The position numbers were made by a program, and so were the translations under genes. From Rhizobium chutanense (GTDB lineage Bacteria; Pseudomonadota; Alphaproteobacteria; Rhizobiales; Rhizobiaceae), in NCBI RefSeq assembly GCF_002531935.1, contig NZ_NWSV01000002.1:434001-498000 (forward strand): DNA of 64,000 nt, written 5' to 3'. Positions 1-8,858 of the stretch are shown here, piece by piece. Each line of letters starts with the position of its first letter. Within the stretch, counting starts at the first letter, position 1. The notes below the pieces were generated by a model, which saw nothing but the letters and a program-made list of their open reading frames with translations, did no database searches and was not told where the DNA came from.

Positions 1-1461
1 CAGAAACTTTCGGGCGACTGGGAAAACCGCATCGCCGGCGACATCTTCGAAGGCCTCGTCACCGAGGACGCCAAGGACAATCCGGTCCCCGGCCAGGCCG
101 AAAGCTGGACGATTTCACCGGATGGCAAGATCTACACCTTCAAACTTCGCGACGGCATCAAGTGGTCCGATGGCCAGCCGGTAACGGCAGGAGACTTCGT
201 CTTCGCCTTCCAGCGCCTCGTCGACCCGAAGAACGCCGCCGACTATGCCTATCTGCAGTTCACCATCAAGAATGCCGAAAAGATCAACAAGGGCGAGATC
301 ACCGATCTCAACCAGCTCGGCGTCAAGGCGATCGACGACAAGACGCTGGAGATCACCCTCGAAAATCCGACCCCCTATTTCCTCAATGCCCTGATGCATT
401 ACACCGCCTATCCGCTGCCCAAACATGTCGTCGAGGCGAAGGGGCAGGATTGGGTCAAGATCGGCAATATCGTCACCAACGGCCCCTATAAGCCGGTCGA
501 GTGGGTTCCCGGCTCCCATGTCACGACGGTCAAGAACGATCAGTGGTACGGCGCCAAGGACCTGAAGATCGACGGCGCCAAGTTCTTCGTGCTCGAGGAC
601 CAGGAAGCCGCGCTGAAACGTTACCGCGCCGGCGAATTCGACATCCTCACCGACTTCCCGACCGACCAGTACGAGTGGATGAAGAAGAACCTGCCTGGCC
701 AGGCGCATGTGGCGCCCTTCTCCGGCCTCTACTACTACGTCATCAATTCGACCAAGCCGCCCTTTGCCGACAAGCGCGTGCGCCAGGCTCTTTCCATGGC
801 GATCAACCGTGAAGTCATCGGCCCGCAGATTCTCGGCACCGGCGAACTGCCGGCCTACTCCTGGGTTCCGCCGGGCACGGCAAACTACGGCGAGCCGGCC
901 TACGTCTCCTGGAAAGATCTTCCCTATAAGGACAAGGTCGAAGAAGCCAAAAAGCTGCTGAAGGAAGCCGGTTTCGGCCCGGATCATCCGCTGACTGCCG
1001 AGCTCAAGTACAACACCAACGACAACCATAAACGCATCGCCGTGGCGATCGCCTCCATGTGGAAGCCGCTCGGCGTCAATGTCGAACTCGTCAATGCCGA
1101 GACCAAAGTACACTATGATCAGTTGCAGCGCGGCGACGTGCAGATCGGCCGCGCCGGCTGGCTCGCCGATTACAACGACCCGGATAATTTCCTGAACCTG
1201 CTGGTCACAGGCGTCCAGATGAATTACGGTCGCTGGTCCAATCCCGAGTACGACAAGCTGATCAAGGACGGCAACGCCGAGACCGATCTCACCAAGCGCG
1301 CTGCAATCTTCAAGAAGGCCGAGCAGCTGGCGCTGGATGATTCTGCCGCCCTGCCCATCTACTACTATGTTTCGAAGAACGTCGTTTCGCCGAAGATCGA
1401 AGGCTTCGTCGACAACATTCAGGACATCCACCGCACCCGCTGGCTGTCGATGAAAGAGTAA
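1..1461 (+). CDS. oppA: Oligopeptide ABC transporter, periplasmic substrate-binding protein (5' end cut off)
   Basis: The frame is open from base 1, so the signal peptide and N-terminus lie outside the window; about 486 residues are visible. The sequence has the features of the SBP_bac_5 (OppA/DppA) family: an early 'EGLVTED' segment, 'W.ISPDGK.YTF.LR.G.KWSDGQPV', and a C-terminal half with 'ADYNDPDNFLNLL' and 'PIYYYV'. It would bind oligopeptides in the periplasm and hand them to the permeases encoded directly downstream. The gap to oppB is 48 bp, consistent with one operon. The exact substrate (oligopeptide, or murein peptide as for MppA) cannot be read from the sequence. Confidence 0.93.
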   Translation, partial: QKLSGDWENRIAGDIFEGLVTEDAKDNPVPGQAESWTISPDGKIYTFKLRDGIKWSDGQPVTAGDFVFAFQRLVDPKNAADYAYLQFTIKNAEKINKGEITDLNQLGVKAIDDKTLEITLENPTPYFLNALMHYTAYPLPKHVVEAKGQDWVKIGNIVTNGPYKPVEWVPGSHVTTVKNDQWYGAKDLKIDGAKFFVLEDQEAALKRYRAGEFDILTDFPTDQYEWMKKNLPGQAHVAPFSGLYYYVINSTKPPFADKRVRQALSMAINREVIGPQILGTGELPAYSWVPPGTANYGEPAYVSWKDLPYKDKVEEAKKLLKEAGFGPDHPLTAELKYNTNDNHKRIAVAIASMWKPLGVNVELVNAETKVHYDQLQRGDVQIGRAGWLADYNDPDNFLNLLVTGVQMNYGRWSNPEYDKLIKDGNAETDLTKRAAIFKKAEQLALDDSAALPIYYYVSKNVVSPKIEGFVDNIQDIHRTRWLSMKE

Positions 1462-1509
1462 GGGAAAACGGCCCTTTCCGCGCCGTGCGGAAAGGACCGG
1501 CCCACGACC

Positions 1510-2433
1510 ATGATCAAATACGCCCTCCGTCGCCTGCTATCGACGATCCCGGTTTTGTGGATCGCCGTCACAGCCTGTTTTTTCGTTTTGCGCCTTGCCC
1601 CCGGCGGCCCGTTCGATGGCGAAAGGCCATTGCCGCCGGTGATCCTGAAAAACCTCGCGGTCCACTACAACCTCGATAAGCCGCTGATCCAGCAGTATCT
1701 GATCTATGTCGGCGATCTGCTGCGAGGCGATCTCGGCCCCTCCTTCGCCAGTGAAGACTTCACGGTCGCCCAGCAGATCATGATCGGTCTGCCCTACACC
1801 TTCACCATCGGTACGGCCGCCTTCCTGATCGCCATCATCGTCGGCGTCGCCGTCGGCTGTCTTGGGGCGCTCTATCAGAACAAGACGCCGGACTACATTC
1901 TGGGCAGCCTCATCCTGGTCGGCGTCGTGCTGCCGAACTTCCTGATCGCGCCGATCCTGCAGCTGATCTTCGGCATCCACCTCGCCTGGTTTCCGGTCGG
2001 CGGCTGGGGTGACGGCTCGATCAAATACCTGATCCTGCCGATCGTCGTGCTGGCCTTGCCGCATGCGGGCCGCATCTCGCGCATCACGCGTGGCTCGATG
2101 ATCGAGGTGATGAACCAGAACTTCATCCGTACCGCCAAGGCCAAAGGCATCGGCCCGCGGCTGACGGTGATGCGCCATGCGCTGAAGCCTGCTCTGATGC
2201 CCGTCGTCTCCTATCTCGGACCGGCGGCAAGCTACCTTCTCACCGGCTCGCTGGTCGTCGAAAGCATCTTCGGATTGCCCGGCATCGGCCGCTATTTCGT
2301 CAATGCAGCGCTGAACCGCGATTACGGCATGGTTCTCGGCACGGTCATCTTCTACATGGTGCTGATCGTGTTCCTGAACCTTCTGGTCGACATCGCCTAT
2401 GCCTGGCTGGACCCGAAAGTGAGAAACCGATGA
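1510..2433 (+). CDS. oppB: Oligopeptide ABC transporter permease OppB
   Basis: 307 residues, typical for OppB/DppB. The N-terminus 'MIKYALRRLLSTIPVLW' is the standard first membrane segment of this family, and the EAA loop for ATPase contact is present near residues 200-225 ('RTAKAKGIGP'). It forms the inner-membrane channel with OppC. The stop overlaps the oppC start (ATGA at 2430-2433), so translation is probably coupled. No strong Shine-Dalgarno is seen before the ATG; a purine-rich GGAAAGGA lies somewhat far upstream. Confidence 0.95.
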   Translation: MIKYALRRLLSTIPVLWIAVTACFFVLRLAPGGPFDGERPLPPVILKNLAVHYNLDKPLIQQYLIYVGDLLRGDLGPSFASEDFTVAQQIMIGLPYTFTIGTAAFLIAIIVGVAVGCLGALYQNKTPDYILGSLILVGVVLPNFLIAPILQLIFGIHLAWFPVGGWGDGSIKYLILPIVVLALPHAGRISRITRGSMIEVMNQNFIRTAKAKGIGPRLTVMRHALKPALMPVVSYLGPAASYLLTGSLVVESIFGLPGIGRYFVNAALNRDYGMVLGTVIFYMVLIVFLNLLVDIAYAWLDPKVRNR

Positions 2434-3347
2434 TCCTCAACCCCGCAAAACGCGAGCTGCTGGCCCAGGAGCTCCTGGAGGCGGAGGGCCTTGCGCCCGA
2501 AGGCCGTTCGCTCACCCGAGATGCGCTGCGCCGTCTCGGTCGCAATAAGGCGGCCGTGCTGTCGATAGCCGTCCTGACGCTGCTGATCCTCGCCGCCTTC
2601 CTCGGCCCCTGGGTCATTCCCTTCAACTACGAGGATCCGGATTGGGCGGCCTTCCGTATCCCGCCCTCGATCGAGACCGGCCATTATTTCGGCACCGACC
2701 CGAACGGCCGCGACCTTCTCGCCCGCGTCCTCTACGGCACCCGCGTCTCGCTGGCCGTGGCGCTGACGGCGACCGTCGTCTCCGTCGTCATCGGCGTCCT
2801 CTACGGCGCGATCTCGGGCTATATCGGCGGCAGGCTGGATGCGATCATGATGCGCTTCGTCGATATCATGTACGCGCTTCCCTACATCCTCTTCGTCATC
2901 CTGCTGATGGTGATCTTCGGCCGCAACGTCTACCTGCTCTTTGCCGCGATCGGCGCGCTGGAATGGCTGACCATGGCCCGCATCGTGCGCGGCCAGACGC
3001 TGTCGATCAAACACCGGGAATTCATCGAGGCGGCCCGCGCATCCGGGCAGCGGCCGTTCAAGATCATCCTCAAGCACATCATTCCCAACCTCGTCGGCCC
3101 CGTGGTCATCTTCGCGGCGCTGACGGTGCCCGAAATCATCGCCACCGAAAGCTTCCTCTCCTATCTCGGCTTCGGCGTGCAGGAACCGCTGACCTCGCTC
3201 GGCACGCTGATCGCGGAAGGCACCGACGCGATGGAAAGCATGCCGTGGCTCTTGATCTTCCCGGCAAGCTTCCTCGTCGCCCTGCTGCTCAGCCTGCTCT
3301 TCATCGGCGACGGCCTGCGCGACGCATTCGACCCGAAGGATCGATAG
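2430..3347 (+). CDS. oppC: Oligopeptide ABC transporter permease OppC
   Basis: 305 residues. The N-terminal cytoplasmic arm has 'SLTRDALRRLGRNKAAVLS', characteristic of the OppC_N domain, followed by a BPD_transp_1 membrane domain with the EAA motif ('EAARASGQ'). It pairs with OppB in the membrane. It overlaps oppB by 4 bp and is followed after 1 bp by oppD. The C-terminus 'GDGLRDAFDPKDR' is the usual ending of the family. Confidence 0.95.
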   Translation: MILNPAKRELLAQELLEAEGLAPEGRSLTRDALRRLGRNKAAVLSIAVLTLLILAAFLGPWVIPFNYEDPDWAAFRIPPSIETGHYFGTDPNGRDLLARVLYGTRVSLAVALTATVVSVVIGVLYGAISGYIGGRLDAIMMRFVDIMYALPYILFVILLMVIFGRNVYLLFAAIGALEWLTMARIVRGQTLSIKHREFIEAARASGQRPFKIILKHIIPNLVGPVVIFAALTVPEIIATESFLSYLGFGVQEPLTSLGTLIAEGTDAMESMPWLLIFPASFLVALLLSLLFIGDGLRDAFDPKDR

Positions 3348-3348
3348 A

Positions 3349-4350
3349 ATGCCTCAAGAAAAAGACATCCTCCTCGAACTCGAGGATTACTCGATCACCT
3401 TCGCAACGCCCGACGGCGAGGTGAAGGCGGTCTCCAACATGAACCTCACCGTCCGGCGCGGCGAGCGCATCGCCATCGTCGGCGAGTCCGGCTCCGGCAA
3501 GAGCCAAACCTTCCTCGGCATTATGGGCCTACTTGCCAAGAACGGCAGGACGACAGGACAGGCGCTGCTTGAACGCAAGGACGTGCTGTCGCTGAAGCCG
3601 CGTGAGCTCGATCAGATCCGCGGCAAAGACATGGCCATGGTCTTCCAGGACCCGATGACCGCCTTGAATCCGTCGCTGAAGATTTCCCGGCAACTGACGG
3701 AACAGTTGGAGGTTCACCGCGGCCTGACGGCGCGCGCCGCCTCCGACGCCGCCCTCGACATGCTGAAGCGCGTCGGCATCCCCGACCCGACGCGGCGCTT
3801 CCATCTCTATCCGCACGAACTCTCCGGCGGCATGCGCCAGCGCATCGTCATCGCCATGGCCCTGCTCACCAAGCCGAAGCTCCTGATCGCCGACGAACCG
3901 ACGACCGCCCTCGATGTCACCATTCAGGCGCAGATTCTCGATCTCTTCAACGATCTGACGGCGGAGATGAACACGGCGCTGATCATGATCACCCACGATC
4001 TCGGTGTGGTCGCCGGCCTCGCCGACCGCGTCGCCGTCATGTATGCCGGCCGCATCGTCGAGGAAGCCCCTGTCGACGAGCTCTTCGACAATCCGGCCCA
4101 TCCCTATACGGCGGCGCTGCATGCCTCGATCCCGCGCCCGGACCAGGATGTCGACGATCTCGTCGTCATTCCCGGCCGGCCGCCGAACCTGCAGCATCTG
4201 CCGAAGGGCTGCAATTTCTCGCCGCGCTGTTCCCAGGTCCAGGACGATTGCATCGACCGTCCACCGCCGCTCGAAACCCTGGCGCCGCGCCACTGCGCCG
4301 CCTGTTATCACCCCTTCCCGCGTCGTGAGGAGCTGCTGAACCATGGCTGA
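3349..4350 (+). CDS. oppD: Oligopeptide ABC transporter ATP-binding protein OppD
   Basis: 333 residues. Walker A 'GESGSGKSQ', Q-loop, signature 'LSGGMRQR', Walker B '[12 protein letters not shown]' and the H-loop 'ITHDLGVV' are all present. The C-terminal oligopeptide-transporter domain carries clustered cysteines ('GCNFSPRC' and 'HCAACY'), matching the iron-sulfur-type Cys set of OppD/OppF. It energises uptake together with OppF. The start ATG at 3349 has AAGGA upstream; the end overlaps oppF by 8 bp. Confidence 0.95.
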   Translation: MPQEKDILLELEDYSITFATPDGEVKAVSNMNLTVRRGERIAIVGESGSGKSQTFLGIMGLLAKNGRTTGQALLERKDVLSLKPRELDQIRGKDMAMVFQDPMTALNPSLKISRQLTEQLEVHRGLTARAASDAALDMLKRVGIPDPTRRFHLYPHELSGGMRQRIVIAMALLTKPKLLIADEPTTALDVTIQAQILDLFNDLTAEMNTALIMITHDLGVVAGLADRVAVMYAGRIVEEAPVDELFDNPAHPYTAALHASIPRPDQDVDDLVVIPGRPPNLQHLPKGCNFSPRCSQVQDDCIDRPPPLETLAPRHCAACYHPFPRREELLNHG

Positions 4351-5329
4351 CCGATCGCTTTTGAGGGTCGAGAACCTGACGACCCAGTTCGAACTGCCGG
4401 CAAAGGGCTTGTTCAAGCCGCCGGTCTTTCTCACCGCGGTCAACAATGTCAGCTTCGATCTCGCCGAAGGCCGCACACTCGGCATCGTCGGCGAATCCGG
4501 CTGCGGCAAATCCACGCTCGGCCGCTCCATCCTGCGCCTCCTGAAATCGCAGAAGGGCCGCATCCTCTGGCAGGGCCGCAATCTTCTCGACCTCTCGGAA
4601 GAGGAAATGCGCGCCGCCCGCCGCGACATGCAGATCATCTTCCAGGATCCGATTGCCTCGCTCGACCCGCGCATGACGGTGGGCGACATCATCGCCGAGC
4701 CGCTCACCGTCTTCGAGCCGAAGCTTTCGAAGGCCGCGCGCACCGAGCGCGTGCGCGAGATCATGAGCGCCGTCGGCCTGGTGCCGGAGATGATCAACCG
4801 CTATCCGCACGAATTCTCCGGCGGTCAGGCGCAACGCATCGGTATTGCCCGCGCCGTCGTCACCAAGCCGAAGCTCATCGTCTGCGACGAACCGGTCTCG
4901 GCCCTCGATGTCTCGATCCAGGGCCAGGTGATCACGCTTCTGCGCAAGCTGCGCAAGGAATTCGGCCTGACGCTGATCTTCATCAGCCACGACCTCTCCG
5001 TCGTGCGGCTGATCTCCGACGATGTGCTGGTGCTGTATCTGGGTCGCGTAGTGGAGGCAGGCGACTGCGCCACCGTCTTCGATCACCCCGCCCATCCCTA
5101 CACACAGGCGCTCTTTTCCGCAGCCCCGATCCAGGATCCGAAGCTCGCACGCCTGCGCACCCGCATCCGCCTGCAGGGCGATCCACCCTCGCCACTCAAT
5201 CCGCCGAAAGGCTGCGTCTTCTCCCCCCGCTGCTGGAAGGCGACCGATATCTGTCGCACCGAAATGCCGCCGACCGAGGAGGTCCGTCCCGGCCAGAAGG
5301 CGGCCTGCTATCATATGGACAGGCCCTGA
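4343..5329 (+). CDS. oppF: Oligopeptide ABC transporter ATP-binding protein OppF
   Basis: 328 residues. Walker A 'GESGCGKST', signature 'FSGGQAQR', Walker B 'LIVCDEPVSALD' and 'ISHDLSVV' are visible, plus the C-terminal Cys cluster ('GCVFSPRC', 'KAACYH'). It is the second ATPase of the Opp transporter and the last gene of the operon. The start overlaps the end of oppD, which suggests translational coupling. The downstream 111 bp contain no clear terminator before the next small gene. Confidence 0.95.
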   Translation: MADRSLLRVENLTTQFELPAKGLFKPPVFLTAVNNVSFDLAEGRTLGIVGESGCGKSTLGRSILRLLKSQKGRILWQGRNLLDLSEEEMRAARRDMQIIFQDPIASLDPRMTVGDIIAEPLTVFEPKLSKAARTERVREIMSAVGLVPEMINRYPHEFSGGQAQRIGIARAVVTKPKLIVCDEPVSALDVSIQGQVITLLRKLRKEFGLTLIFISHDLSVVRLISDDVLVLYLGRVVEAGDCATVFDHPAHPYTQALFSAAPIQDPKLARLRTRIRLQGDPPSPLNPPKGCVFSPRCWKATDICRTEMPPTEEVRPGQKAACYHMDRP

Positions 5330-5440
5330 CCAGAACCCGGAAGCGGACCTATTTTGGGGTATAAAACCTCTGATAAGAAAGATTTATCCGAGGGTATGCT
5401 AACCCTTACCGGCCTGATCATGGGCCTGGGGAACGCATAT

Positions 5441-5782
5441 ATGAAATCAAAACTATCCGGATTGATCGCGGTTGCAGCCGCGATTATCGCGGCCTCCGCC
5501 GTGCCGTCATACGCCGAAGATCTCAAGTTCCAGCTTACCAACGGAACCAATTCCGTGCTGACCCGCTTCTACAGCTCGCCGGCAGGTGTCGACAGCTGGG
5601 AGCAAGACGTCTTCGGCGAGGATGTTCTCAATCCGGGCGAAAGCGCGAACATCACCATCGCCGATGGCCGCACCGTCTGCAAATACGACATGCGCTTCGA
5701 ATTCGACGAAGATTCGGATCTCGACACCACCGAAGACACGCAGGATCTTTGCCAGCTCGGCAGCTACACCATCCACGAATAA
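5441..5782 (+). CDS. Small secreted acidic protein, function unknown
   Basis: 113 residues from an ATG preceded by GGGGAA at a normal distance; upstream in-frame starts at 5354 (TTG) and 5396 are less likely because this start gives a clean signal peptide (hydrophobic 'GLIAVAAAIIAASAVPSYA', cleavage after AYA). The mature part is acidic, with 'FEFDEDSDLDTTEDTQDL' and two cysteines ('VCKYD', 'LCQLG') that could form a disulfide. It resembles short periplasmic Arg/Asp-rich 'argininosuccinate lyase'-misannotated rhizobial proteins only in general layout; I do not recognise a family. A strong terminator follows. Confidence 0.7.
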   Translation: MKSKLSGLIAVAAAIIAASAVPSYAEDLKFQLTNGTNSVLTRFYSSPAGVDSWEQDVFGEDVLNPGESANITIADGRTVCKYDMRFEFDEDSDLDTTEDTQDLCQLGSYTIHE

Positions 5783-5794
5783 GCAACCTTCTCC

Positions 5795-5832
5795 AAAGCC
5801 CGCCTTCGCTTCGTCCGCGAAGCGGGCTTTTC
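5795..5832 (+). terminator. Rho-independent terminator after the small secreted gene
   Basis: Stem AAAGCCCGC (5795-5803) pairs with GCGGGCTTT (5822-5830), extended inward by TTCGC/GCGAA, and is followed by TTTTC. It lies 12 bp after the stop at 5782. Confidence 0.8.
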
Positions 5833-5952
5833 ATTTCGCGTTACATCGGCGCTTGTCACCCCGCCCGGCTCCGCGTATCAGCGGATGAAGCGTCAATTCA
5901 AAGCGATAGAGCGTCCTGTTGATCAGCGGCGCTCCGATGCCCGGAGGATCAG

Positions 5953-6876
5953 GTGAGCGCAAGACGGTTTCTATCGATCGGTGAATGCATGGTCGAACTC
6001 TCGCAGGCCGGCGACGGCCTGCTGCGCAAGGGGTTTGCCGGCGATACCTTCAACACCGCCTGGTACGCCCGTGCCTGCCTTGCCGCCGACTGGTCGGTCG
6101 ATTATTTCACTGCGCTTGGCGACGACGCCATGTCGGATGAGATGGTGGCCTTTATCGACAAGGCAGGCATCGGCACGAGCCACATCCGCCGCATCAGGGG
6201 CAAGACGCCCGGCCTTTATATGATCAGCCTGAAGAACGGCGAGCGCTCGTTCAGCTACTGGCGCGACAATTCGGCCGCCCGCAGCCTCGCCGCCGATCCT
6301 GACCACCTGCGCGAGGCGGTCGAGAGCGCCGACGTCGTCTATTTCTCCGGTATCACCCTTGCCATTCTTCCGCAGGAAGACGCAGCGACGCTGCTGGCCG
6401 AAGCCCGCCGTGCCAAGGCGGCCGGCAAGCTCGTGGCGTTTGATCCCAACATCCGTCCCCGCCTCTGGGCGAGCTACGACGTGATGCACGCGACGATCAG
6501 CGAAGGCGCCCGCTCCTCCGTACTCGTCATGCCGAGCTTCGACGACGAGGCCGCCCATTTCGGTGATGCCTCGATCGAGGCGACGATCCAGCGCTACCGT
6601 GCACTCGGAGCCGTCGACATTGTTGTCAAGAACGGCGCGGACGGCGTCCGACTGAACTTCTCCGGCGATGAAACCTTCGTTCCGGCCAAAAAGGTGGAGA
6701 AGGTGATCGATACGACAAGCGCCGGCGACAGTTTCAACGGCGCCTTCCTCGCACACTATCTTGAAACCGGACAAGCAACCGCCGCCGCCGGCTTTGCCGC
6801 GGGCGTTGCAGCCCGCGTCGTCAGTGAACACGGCGCATTGGTGGCCAAGGAAAAACTTGGAATGAGCGGCGGCTGA
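5953..6876 (+). CDS. kdgK: PfkB-family sugar kinase, probable 2-keto-3-deoxygluconate kinase
   Basis: 307 residues from a GTG start with GGAGG 7-10 bases upstream. The PfkB signatures are present: 'AGDTFNTAWYARACL' near residue 29 for sugar binding and 'DTTSAGDSFNGAF' near residue 255, containing the catalytic Asp and anion hole. 'GECMVELSQ' and 'DNSAARSL' match bacterial KDG kinases, which phosphorylate 2-dehydro-3-deoxy-gluconate to KDPG in the Entner-Doudoroff side branch. It is alone between a terminator and a divergent region, so context does not test the substrate. Other PfkB substrates (fructose, ribose) are possible. Confidence 0.82.
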   Translation: MSARRFLSIGECMVELSQAGDGLLRKGFAGDTFNTAWYARACLAADWSVDYFTALGDDAMSDEMVAFIDKAGIGTSHIRRIRGKTPGLYMISLKNGERSFSYWRDNSAARSLAADPDHLREAVESADVVYFSGITLAILPQEDAATLLAEARRAKAAGKLVAFDPNIRPRLWASYDVMHATISEGARSSVLVMPSFDDEAAHFGDASIEATIQRYRALGAVDIVVKNGADGVRLNFSGDETFVPAKKVEKVIDTTSAGDSFNGAFLAHYLETGQATAAAGFAAGVAARVVSEHGALVAKEKLGMSGG

Positions 6877-6957
6877 GACCGCGCATGGCGACAGTCCGAT
6901 TGCGCGCAAAGGTCTCTCGCCGGTCGACATTTCGCCGCGGTTGAGGGTATTGAAAAA

Positions 6958-7149
6958 TCAGGACTTCGTCGGCCGATCCGGTCCGCGAACCGCCTCGTCA
7001 TGATACCAGCAGCTATCGAGCGCCGCATCGCACACCTCAGCGGCCTCGCGTTCCATCAGCCGGGCGCGTTCGAACCGGTTGGCGGCCCGCGTCGGCTTGA
7101 CGGGAAACTGGTAGATCGTTGCGGATTCACGATGGAAACCGGTGGGCAT
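6958..7149 (-). CDS. DUF2735 family small protein
   Basis: 63 residues from ATG at 7149, with GGAGG 8 bases upstream on the minus strand; a longer version from 7182 lacks this site. The segment 'RESATIYQFPVKP' is the hallmark of rhizobial DUF2735 proteins. From memory, these are often encoded next to glnII; here it is divergent from glnII with 431 bp between them. Function is unknown. The shared upstream region carries two 17-bp repeats (7206-7242) that could serve both genes, suggesting nitrogen-linked regulation (inference). Confidence 0.75.
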   Translation of the reverse strand: MPTGFHRESATIYQFPVKPTRAANRFERARLMEREAAEVCDAALDSCWYHDEAVRGPDRPTKS

Positions 7150-7205
7150 GAGATCGCCTCCATTCAGCTCTCGCATCAACATTCAGCACCGAAACCATAG
7201 CACAA

Positions 7206-7242
7206 TGCACATAGTTTATGCAAATTGCACAAATTATATGCA
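7206..7242. promoter_or_regulatory. Tandem TGCAC-type operator, possible NtrC enhancer
   Basis: Two 17-bp near-identical sites, TGCACATAGTTTATGCA (7206-7222) and TGCACAAATTATATGCA (7226-7242), sit 20 bp apart, about two helical turns, hence on the same face. The half-sites TGCAC/TGCA resemble NtrC binding sites (TGCAC-N-GTGCA), though the right half is TATGCA. They lie about 235-270 bp upstream of the sigma-54 promoter of glnII and 57-93 bp upstream of the DUF2735 start. Confidence 0.45.
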
Positions 7243-7473
7243 TAGCTATAGTTGTGATTGATCGATATGCTGGCTACGTGAGAAGCGTCCGCCTATTTGT
7301 TCAACACTTCATCACTTAGGGCTAACGCCCAAATTTTCATCCGGTTCCAAAGCGGAAAATCTTCTTTCTTCTTGATGAATCAGCCCTCGGCCGTGCCAAA
7401 GGCCGTTATCAAAAGATAGAAAAACACCGGTGCCGACCGGCTGATTCGGGTTTTTCCTTAACCGGGCATCAAA

Positions 7474-7490
7474 CTGGCACGCTACATGCA
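7474..7490 (+). promoter_or_regulatory. Sigma-54 promoter of glnII
   Basis: CTGGCACGCTACATGCA has the -24 GG (7476-7477) and -12 GC (7488-7489) separated by exactly 10 bases, with the TGGCAC core intact. It lies about 90 bp upstream of the glnII ATG. glnII of rhizobia is known to depend on RpoN and NtrC, so position and family knowledge agree. Confidence 0.8.
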
Positions 7491-7580
7491 TTAACAGGTG
7501 CATCCCCTGGCGGTCGGATGCGTGCATGCGCCGAGATCGTCTCCGGATTTGCTCACCTTCGTAGCATTGAGAGAGTCACG

Positions 7581-8621
7581 ATGACAAAATTTAAGCTCGA
7601 GTATATTTGGCTCGATGGTTACACTCCGGTCCCGAACCTGCGCGGCAAGACGCAGATCAAGGAATTCGACGCATTCCCGACGCTGGAACAGCTTCCGCTC
7701 TGGGGCTTTGACGGCTCCTCGACACAGCAGGCCGAAGGCCGTAGCTCCGATTGCGTGCTGAAGCCCGTCGCCATCTATCCCGACCCGGCCCGCACCAACG
7801 GCGCGCTCGTCATGTGCGAAGTCATGATGCCCGATGGCGTCACGCCGCACGCATCCAATGCTCGCGCCACCATCCTCGACGACGAAGATGCCTGGTTCGG
7901 CTTCGAGCAGGAATATTTCTTCTACCAGAACGGCCGTCCGCTCGGCTTCCCCGAGCAGGGCTATCCGGCTCCGCAGGGCCCCTACTACACCGGCGTCGGC
8001 TATTCGAACGTTGGCGACGTCGCCCGCGAAATCGTCGAAGAACATCTCGATCTCTGCCTCGCTGCCGGCATCAACCACGAAGGCATCAATGCCGAAGTGG
8101 CCAAGGGCCAGTGGGAATTCCAGATTTTCGGCAAGGGCTCCAAGAAGGCCGCCGACCAGATCTGGATGGCACGCTACCTGCTGCAGCGCCTGACCGAAAA
8201 ATACGGCATCGACATCGAGTATCACTGCAAGCCGCTCGGCGACACCGACTGGAACGGTTCGGGCATGCACTGCAACTTCTCGACCAAGTACATGCGCGAA
8301 GTCGGCGGCAAGGCCTATTTCGAAGCGCTGATGGCGCAGTTCGAAAAGAACCTGATGGACCACATCAACGTCTACGGTCCTGACAACGACAAGCGCCTGA
8401 CCGGCAAGCATGAAACGGCTCCGTGGAACAAGTTCTCCTACGGCGTTGCCGACCGCGGCGCTTCGATCCGCGTCCCGCACTCCTTCGTCAAGAACGACTA
8501 CAAGGGCTATCTGGAAGATCGCCGCCCGAACTCGCAGGGCTGCCCCTACCAGATCGCTTCGCAGGTCCTGAAGACGATCTCGGAAGTTCCGCTCGCCGGT
8601 TCCGCTTCCGCTGCCGCCTAA
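7581..8621 (+). CDS. glnII: Glutamine synthetase II (eukaryotic type)
   Basis: 346 residues. The start 'MTKFKLEYIWLDGY' at 7581 is the conserved GlnII N-terminus; the extra in-frame codons back to 7518 would be atypical. Motifs 'WGFDGSSTQQA', 'GFEQEYFFY', 'NGSGMHCNFSTKYMR' and 'ADRGASIRVP' identify a type II glutamine synthetase, which joins ammonia to glutamate using ATP in the cytoplasm. In rhizobia it is the nitrogen-regulated, heat-labile second enzyme alongside GlnA. A sigma-54 promoter (7474-7490) precedes it and a strong hairpin follows. Length matches the family. Confidence 0.97.
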   Translation: MTKFKLEYIWLDGYTPVPNLRGKTQIKEFDAFPTLEQLPLWGFDGSSTQQAEGRSSDCVLKPVAIYPDPARTNGALVMCEVMMPDGVTPHASNARATILDDEDAWFGFEQEYFFYQNGRPLGFPEQGYPAPQGPYYTGVGYSNVGDVAREIVEEHLDLCLAAGINHEGINAEVAKGQWEFQIFGKGSKKAADQIWMARYLLQRLTEKYGIDIEYHCKPLGDTDWNGSGMHCNFSTKYMREVGGKAYFEALMAQFEKNLMDHINVYGPDNDKRLTGKHETAPWNKFSYGVADRGASIRVPHSFVKNDYKGYLEDRRPNSQGCPYQIASQVLKTISEVPLAGSASAAA

Positions 8622-8631
8622 CCTCCCAAGC

Positions 8632-8664
8632 GGCGCCGGTCCTCGACCGGCGCCGTCATTCTTT
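8632..8664 (+). terminator. Terminator after glnII
   Basis: A perfect 10-bp stem, GGCGCCGGTC (8632-8641) and GACCGGCGCC (8645-8654), with a 3-base loop, is followed by a T-rich stretch (GTCATTCTTTCT). It lies 10 bp after the glnII stop. Confidence 0.75.
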
Positions 8665-8665
8665 C

Positions 8666-8787
8666 TGCCTGAAAACATCATCGGCCGCTGACATATTCGC
8701 GGCGATCGAACCGCTAAATGCCTGAAAACATTGGCAAGCGGCTGTAATATTTCCATCATGGTCATGCCTCAAAATAGGCAAGCGGGA
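8666..8787 (+). repeat. Three imperfect direct repeats upstream of the glycosyltransferase gene
   Basis: Copies start at 8666, 8719 and 8765. Copies 1 and 2 share TGCCTGAAAACAT, then 8-9 variable bases, then GCTGACATATT or GCTGTAATATT. Copy 3 shares TGCCTCAAAATA and GGCAAGCGG with copy 2. Spacing is 53 and 46 bp. They fill the region between the glnII terminator and the glycosyltransferase start and may be regulator sites. Confidence 0.55.
8742..8759 (+). promoter_or_regulatory. Possible Pho box
   Basis: CTGTAATATTTCCATCAT matches the rhizobial PhoB box (CTGTCAT-N4-CTGTCAT) at 6 of 7 and 5 of 7 positions in the two halves. A second half-like element CTGACAT is at 8688. It sits about 100 bp before the glycosyltransferase start. 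The match is imperfect, so this is a suggestion only. Confidence 0.3.
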
Positions 8788-8858
8788 ATCGCCGTTCCGG
8801 AACCCCGCTTTGGGGTTGAGCGTTGACAGATCACTGCAACGCGGATGGAAATCACAAC

